64,000 nt of DNA from Kitasatospora albolonga (GTDB taxonomy: Bacteria; Actinomycetota; Actinomycetes; Streptomycetales; Streptomycetaceae). The stretch covers positions 6,752,001 through 6,816,000 of the forward strand of contig CP020563.1 in NCBI GenBank assembly GCA_002082585.1, in the 5' to 3' direction. Each line of letters starts with the position of its first letter. Within the stretch, counting starts at the first letter, position 1. The translations under genes and the position numbers were made by a program. Positions 60,189-64,000 of the stretch are shown here, one piece after another. Below the pieces are notes generated by a model, which saw only the letters and a list, made by a program, of their open reading frames with translations, ran no database searches and was not told where the DNA came from.

Positions 60189-61328
60189 ATGTCCAGCCCG
60201 AACCCGTCCGCGCCGTCCCCCGCCCCCTTCACCGCCGAGGTATACCGGGCCCGGATGGCGAAGGCGGCCGAGTCCGCCGCCGGGGCCGGGCTGGCCGGGG
60301 TGATCGTCGCGCCCGGCCCCGACCTCGTCCATCTGACCGGCTACCGGCCCGTCTCCACCGAACGCCTCACCCTCCTCGTCCTGCGGCCCGGGGAGGAACC
60401 GGTCCTGGTCGTCCCGACCCTGGAGGCGCCCGACGCGGCTGCCGCCGCCGGGGCGCCCGCGCTCGCCCTGCGGGACTGGACCGACGGCAAGGACCCGTAT
60501 GCGGTGGCCGCCCCGCTGCTCGACGCCCAGGGGCGCTTCGGCATCAGCGACAACGCCTGGGCGATGCACCTCCTCGGCCTCCAACGGGCCCTGCCCGCAA
60601 CGTCGTACACCTCCCTCACCGAGGCGCTCCCGATGCTCCGGGCGGTCAAGGACGCCGCCGAGCTGGAGCGCCTCGCGGCGGCCGGGGCGGCGGCGGACGC
60701 CACGTACGAGGAGATCCTGAAGGTGCGCTTCTCCGGCCGCCGGGAGACCGATGTCGCCGCCGATCTCGCCTCGCTGCTCCGGCACTTCGGGCACTCCCAG
60801 GTCGACTTCACCGTCGTCGGCTCCGGCCCCAACGGCGCCAACCCGCACCACGAGGCGGGTGAACGCACCATCCAGCGCGGTGACATGGTCGTCCTCGACT
60901 TCGGCGGCCTGAAGCACGGTTACGGCTCCGACACCTCCCGTACGGTCCATGTCGGGGAGCCCACCGCCGAGGAGCAGCGGGTCCACGACATCGTCCGCGA
61001 GGCCCAGCAGGCGGGGTGCGCCGCCGTCCGGCCCGGGGTCGCCTGCCAGGAGGTCGACCGCGCCGCCCGCGCGGTGATCACCGAGTTCGGCTACGGGGAG
61101 CGGTTCATCCACCGCACCGGCCACGGCATCGGCGTCACCACCCACGAACCGCCGTACATGATCGAGGGCGAGGAGCAGCCGCTCGTCCCCGGCATGTGCT
61201 TCTCCGTGGAGCCGGGCATCTACCTCCCCGGCCGCTTCGGGGTCCGGATCGAGGACATCGTGACCGTCACCGAGGACGGCGGCCGGCGCCTCAACGCCAC
61301 CGCGCGCGAGCTGGCGATCGTGGAGTAG
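60189..61328 (+). CDS. M24 family Xaa-Pro aminopeptidase
   Basis: 379 residues from ATG 60189 with AGGAGGTCC upstream. N-terminal creatinase-like domain (1-160) and C-terminal pita-bread metallopeptidase: metal ligands in VLDFGGLKHGYGSDTSRT, HRTGHGIGVTTHEPPYM, FSVEPGIYLPGRFGVRIED. It removes N-terminal residues before proline; cytoplasmic. Its stop codon lies inside the first unit of a 15-bp repeat array. Confidence 0.92.
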   Translation: MSSPNPSAPSPAPFTAEVYRARMAKAAESAAGAGLAGVIVAPGPDLVHLTGYRPVSTERLTLLVLRPGEEPVLVVPTLEAPDAAAAAGAPALALRDWTDGKDPYAVAAPLLDAQGRFGISDNAWAMHLLGLQRALPATSYTSLTEALPMLRAVKDAAELERLAAAGAAADATYEEILKVRFSGRRETDVAADLASLLRHFGHSQVDFTVVGSGPNGANPHHEAGERTIQRGDMVVLDFGGLKHGYGSDTSRTVHVGEPTAEEQRVHDIVREAQQAGCAAVRPGVACQEVDRAARAVITEFGYGERFIHRTGHGIGVTTHEPPYMIEGEEQPLVPGMCFSVEPGIYLPGRFGVRIEDIVTVTEDGGRRLNATARELAIVE

Positions 61329-61398
61329 CCAAGGGCAAGTAGCCAAAGGGCAGGTAGCCAACGAGCAAGTGGCCAACTGGCAAGTAGTCGACGGGCAG
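61325..61398. repeat. Five 15-bp repeats at the end of the peptidase gene
   Basis: Units begin at 61325, 61339, 61354, 61369 and 61384 (first one 14 bp); GTAGCCAAAGGGCAG is representative and GTAGCCAA is the most constant part. On the minus strand they read as pentapeptide repeats (LPVDY LPVGH LLVGY LPFGY). The array lies in the convergent gap before treZ. Confidence 0.88.
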
Positions 61399-61426
61399 GG
61401 GGAGTTCGGCCCGCTGCCCGTCGGGC

Positions 61427-63187
61427 TCACTCGTCCGCCAGCACCACGCACGACTCCGGCGGCAGCCGCAGCACCCCGTCCGCCCCCGGCGCCTCCACCG
61501 GCTCCCAGGCCGCCAACACCCGTCCGCCGGAACGGCTGTGACGCCCGAGACCCAGCGGGATCGCCGTCGGCCGGTCCGCCAGGTTGACCGCGACCCGTAC
61601 ATCGCCCCTGCGGTACGCGAACCAGCGGGCGTCCTCGTCGTACGCGACCTTCACCGCCGCCAGGTCCGGATCGTGGAGGTCGGGCAACGCCCGCCGCAGC
61701 GCGATCAGTTGGCGGTACCAGGCGAGCAGCCGCGCATGCGGTTCGCGCTCCGGCTCGGCCCAGTCGAGACAGGAGCGGTCCCGCGTCGCCGGGTCCTGCG
61801 GGTCGGGGATCTCCTCCTCCGCCCAGCCGTGCGCGCCGAACTCCCGCCGCCTGCCGTTGCGTACGGCCTCCGCCAGCTCCGGGTCCGTGTGGTCGGTGAA
61901 GAACTGCCACGGGGTGCGCGCCCCCCACTCCTCGCCCATGAAGAGCATCGGCGTGAAGGGTCCGGTCAGCACCAGGGCCGCCGAGCACGCCTGGAGGCCG
62001 GGGGAGAGGGAGGCGGCGAGCCGGTCGCCGAGGGCCCGGTTGCCGATCTGGTCGTGGGTCTGGGCGTAGCCGACGAAGCGGTGCGCGGGGGAGCGGGAGA
62101 CGTCGACCGGGCGGCCGTGGACGCGGCCCCGGAAGCTGGAGTAGGTCCCGTTGTGGAAGAACGCGGAGGTCACCGTCTTGGCCAGGGCGGCGAGCGGGGC
62201 CCGGGCGAAGTCCGCGTAGTAGCCCTGGGACTCGCCGGTGAGCGCGGTGTGCAGGGCGTGGTGGAAGTCGTCGTTCCACTGGGCGTGCAGCCCGAGGCCG
62301 CCCGCCGTGCGCGGGGTGGTGGTGCGCGGGTCGCAGAGGTCGGACTCGGCGATCAGCCCCAGCGGGCGCCCCAGCTCCACCGCCAGCGCGTCGACCGCCG
62401 TCGACAGCTCCTCCAGGAAGGTGAGCGCCCGGGTGTCGGCGAGCGCGTGCACCGCGTCGAGCCGCAGCCCGTCGAGCCGGTAGTCCCGCAGCCAGGCCAG
62501 CGCGCTGCCGATCAAGAACGCCCGCACCTCGTCCGAGCCCGGGGCGTCCAGATTGACCGCCGCGCCCCACGGGGTGTGGTGGGTGTCGGTGAAGTACGGG
62601 CCGAAGGCGGGCAGGTAGTTGCCGGACGGGCCCAGATGGTTGTGGACCACGTCCAGGACCACCCCGAGCCCCAGACCGTGTGCCGTGTCGACAAAGCGTT
62701 TGAGTCCCTCAGGTCCGCCGTACGGCTCGTGCACCGCCCAGAGCGAGACGCCCTCGTACCCCCACCCGTTGACGCCCGGGAACGGGCAGACCGGCATCAG
62801 CGACACATGGGTGATCCCCAGCTCCGCCAGATGGCCCAGCCGCGCCGCCGCCGCGTCGAACGTGCCCTCCGGGGTGTACGTCCCCACGTGCAGCTCGTAC
62901 AGGACCGCGCGGTTCAGCCGCCGCCCCGCCCACCCGTTGCGCCAGGCGTACGCCCCCTGGTCGACCACCGCGCTCGGACCGTCCGGCCCGTCCGGCTGGC
63001 GCCGCGCACGGGGGTCCGGCAGCAGCGGCCCGTCGTCCACCCGGAACCCGTAACGGTCCCCGTCCACCGCCTCCGCCTCCGCGCTCCACCACCCCTCCCG
63101 CAGCGGGTCGCGCTCCATCGGATACCGGACCTCCGCCGCCTCCAGCACGACCGTGTCCGCCTCGGGGGCCCACACCTCGAACCGCAT
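61427..63187 (-). CDS. treZ: Malto-oligosyltrehalose trehalohydrolase
   Basis: 586 residues from ATG 63187, which has GAGGAG ten bases upstream and then the normal opening RFEVWAPEADTVVLEAA; a GTG at 63226 would add 13 residues. GH13 family: CBM48-like N-terminus, catalytic Asp in LDGLRLDAVHALAD, Glu in LGLIAESDL, and the TQTHDQIGNRALGDR-like block with the third carboxylate. It releases trehalose from maltooligosyl-trehalose in the TreY/TreZ route. treY and treX are not in the window downstream, so the rest of the pathway may lie elsewhere. Confidence 0.93.
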   Translation of the reverse strand: MRFEVWAPEADTVVLEAAEVRYPMERDPLREGWWSAEAEAVDGDRYGFRVDDGPLLPDPRARRQPDGPDGPSAVVDQGAYAWRNGWAGRRLNRAVLYELHVGTYTPEGTFDAAAARLGHLAELGITHVSLMPVCPFPGVNGWGYEGVSLWAVHEPYGGPEGLKRFVDTAHGLGLGVVLDVVHNHLGPSGNYLPAFGPYFTDTHHTPWGAAVNLDAPGSDEVRAFLIGSALAWLRDYRLDGLRLDAVHALADTRALTFLEELSTAVDALAVELGRPLGLIAESDLCDPRTTTPRTAGGLGLHAQWNDDFHHALHTALTGESQGYYADFARAPLAALAKTVTSAFFHNGTYSSFRGRVHGRPVDVSRSPAHRFVGYAQTHDQIGNRALGDRLAASLSPGLQACSAALVLTGPFTPMLFMGEEWGARTPWQFFTDHTDPELAEAVRNGRRREFGAHGWAEEEIPDPQDPATRDRSCLDWAEPEREPHARLLAWYRQLIALRRALPDLHDPDLAAVKVAYDEDARWFAYRRGDVRVAVNLADRPTAIPLGLGRHSRSGGRVLAAWEPVEAPGADGVLRLPPESCVVLADE

Positions 63188-63306
63188 CCACCACTCCTCG
63201 TCCGTACCGTCCGCCGCGTTCGTCACAGACCGTCAGGCCGCCCCGCCGTCCGGAGGCGGCTCCGCGCCCGGCTCACCACCATCCGTGACCGCCCGCCTCT
63301 AGAACC

Positions 63307-63321
63307 GGCCGGTCACCGGCC
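63307..63321. promoter_or_regulatory. Palindrome in the treZ / GH1 divergent region
   Basis: GGCCGGT and ACCGGCC flank a central C, about 100 bases upstream of both starts. Size and position suggest a LacI-type sugar-regulator operator, but no regulator gene is visible. Confidence 0.4.
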
Positions 63322-63404
63322 ATTAAGGTCTGGTCCTGATCATTGCCCGGTCGGCTCCCCGCTCATACAGGTTCCGTTCATCCGTACGGCTCATGGAGGC
63401 CGAG

Positions 63405-64000
63405 ATGCCCGTACCGCAGTTCCCGCCCGGCTTCCTCTGGGGAGCCTCCGCCTCCGCCTTCCAGACCGAAGGGGCGGTGGACACCGACGGGAAGGGCCCC
63501 TCGGGGTGGGACGCCTTCGCCGCGCGGCCCGGCCGGATCAAGGACGGCACCGACACCACCCGCGCCACCGGCTTCCACGCCCGCTACCGCGAGGACGTGG
63601 CCCTGCTCGCCGGGCTCGGCGCCGACGCGTTCCGGTTCTCCATCAGCTGGCCCCGCGTGGTCCCGGGCGGCAGCGGGGCCGTCAACGCGGACGGGCTCGA
63701 CTTCTACGACCGGCTCGTCGATGAGCTCTGCGCCCACGGCATCACCCCCGCCCCGACCCTCTACCACTGGGACACCCCGCTCCCGCTGGAGGAGGCGGGC
63801 GGCTGGCTCGACCGGGACACCGCCTACCGCTTCGCCGAGTACGCCGGGATCGTCGCCGAACGGCTCGCGGACCGGGTCCCCATGTGGATCACCATCAACG
63901 AACCCGCCGAGGTCACCCTTCTCGGCTACGCCCTGGGCGAGCACGCCCCCGGCCGCACCCTCCTCTTCGACGCCCTGCCCGCCGCCCACCACCAGCTCCT
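63405..64000 (+). CDS. GH1 family beta-glucosidase, 5' part (3' end outside window)
   Basis: Starts at ATG 63405 with GGAGG five bases upstream, preferred over ATG 63393. About 198 residues are visible. The GH1 N-terminal signature FLWGASASAFQTEGAV is clear, then FRFSISWPRVVPGG, and the acid/base Glu in WITINEP. Expected full length is about 450 residues; the nucleophile motif lies beyond the window. GH1 enzymes hydrolyse beta-glucosides and beta-galactosides in the cytoplasm. It is divergent from treZ. Confidence 0.93.
   Translation, partial: MPVPQFPPGFLWGASASAFQTEGAVDTDGKGPSGWDAFAARPGRIKDGTDTTRATGFHARYREDVALLAGLGADAFRFSISWPRVVPGGSGAVNADGLDFYDRLVDELCAHGITPAPTLYHWDTPLPLEEAGGWLDRDTAYRFAEYAGIVAERLADRVPMWITINEPAEVTLLGYALGEHAPGRTLLFDALPAAHHQL

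Noticed and set aside
59832..62570. Long minus-strand frame across the M24 peptidase, the 15-bp array and part of treZ
   Set aside because: Shadow of the real genes; the only patterned part is the translated repeat array.

Overview
The window is chromosomal DNA of a Streptomyces or very close relative. GC is very high throughout, third codon positions are almost always G or C, GTG starts and 4-base ATGA/GTGA overlaps are common, and the gene order around whiI, hemE, hemY/hemQ and murC is the one I associate with the Streptomyces core. I found about 60 protein genes, two transposase relics, and no rRNA, recognisable tRNA or CRISPR array.

Layout. (1) 1-7159: a + strand surface-glycan cluster with two Stealth-type sugar-phosphate transferases (the first cut by the window edge), a GT4 glycosyltransferase with an extra C-terminal domain, a PIG-L deacetylase and a secreted endonuclease/exonuclease/phosphatase-fold hydrolase. 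The first four are translationally coupled. (2) 7268-13846, - strand: fadJ-fadA beta-oxidation pair, ribonuclease D, the sporulation regulator whiI with a good sigma-WhiG promoter match, and a DUF3000 gene. (3) 13939-19931: haem genes hemE, hemY and hemQ, with a CoA-disulfide-reductase-like flavoenzyme and a DUF4349 lipoprotein between them; hemY plus hemQ means the coproporphyrin-dependent route. (4) 20136-25343, - strand: a secreted TAP-like peptidase, then a two-gene unit of a DUF692 (MNIO) enzyme fused to a repetitive linker and a C-terminal domain, next to a membrane protein ending in a Cys/Gly/Ser tail. This pair is my best candidate for an undescribed peptide- or protein-modifying system. 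A DUF4142 protein follows. (5) 25501-36849: mostly housekeeping (HAD dehalogenase, Pth2-like protein, AIM24, polysaccharide deacetylase, Tat-exported PhoX, OsmC, ZapE, RibD-like reductase, murC, msrB) plus a divergent SnoaL/MarR pair with three identical-architecture operators. (6) 36974-41520: small and regulatory genes, including the Streptomyces-type set of XRE regulator, DUF397 protein and RsbW-like ATPase, and a second MarR unit with paired operators.

(7) 41594-53430 is the accessory part: a 756-residue protein with a WXG/LXG-like N-terminus and a partner lipoprotein (an effector/immunity-like arrangement), a solitary GTPase-associated-protein-1-like gene, a GntR/ABC exporter operon, a frameshifted Tn3 transposase relic, a small membrane protein, an XRE-NACHT protein resembling bacterial NLR defence proteins, and an internally deleted IS5-family transposase relic. 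The relics bracket the NACHT gene, as expected for a defence hotspot.

(8) 54041-64000: threonine-to-glycine genes tdh-kbl, a LysR regulator, LtrA, a VOC protein, a P-loop kinase, an M24 aminopeptidase, treZ and the start of a GH1 glycosidase. Two odd repeat blocks lie at gene ends here: a 19-bp degenerate array and a 15-bp array. Many convergent gene pairs are separated by perfect hairpins, recorded as terminators.
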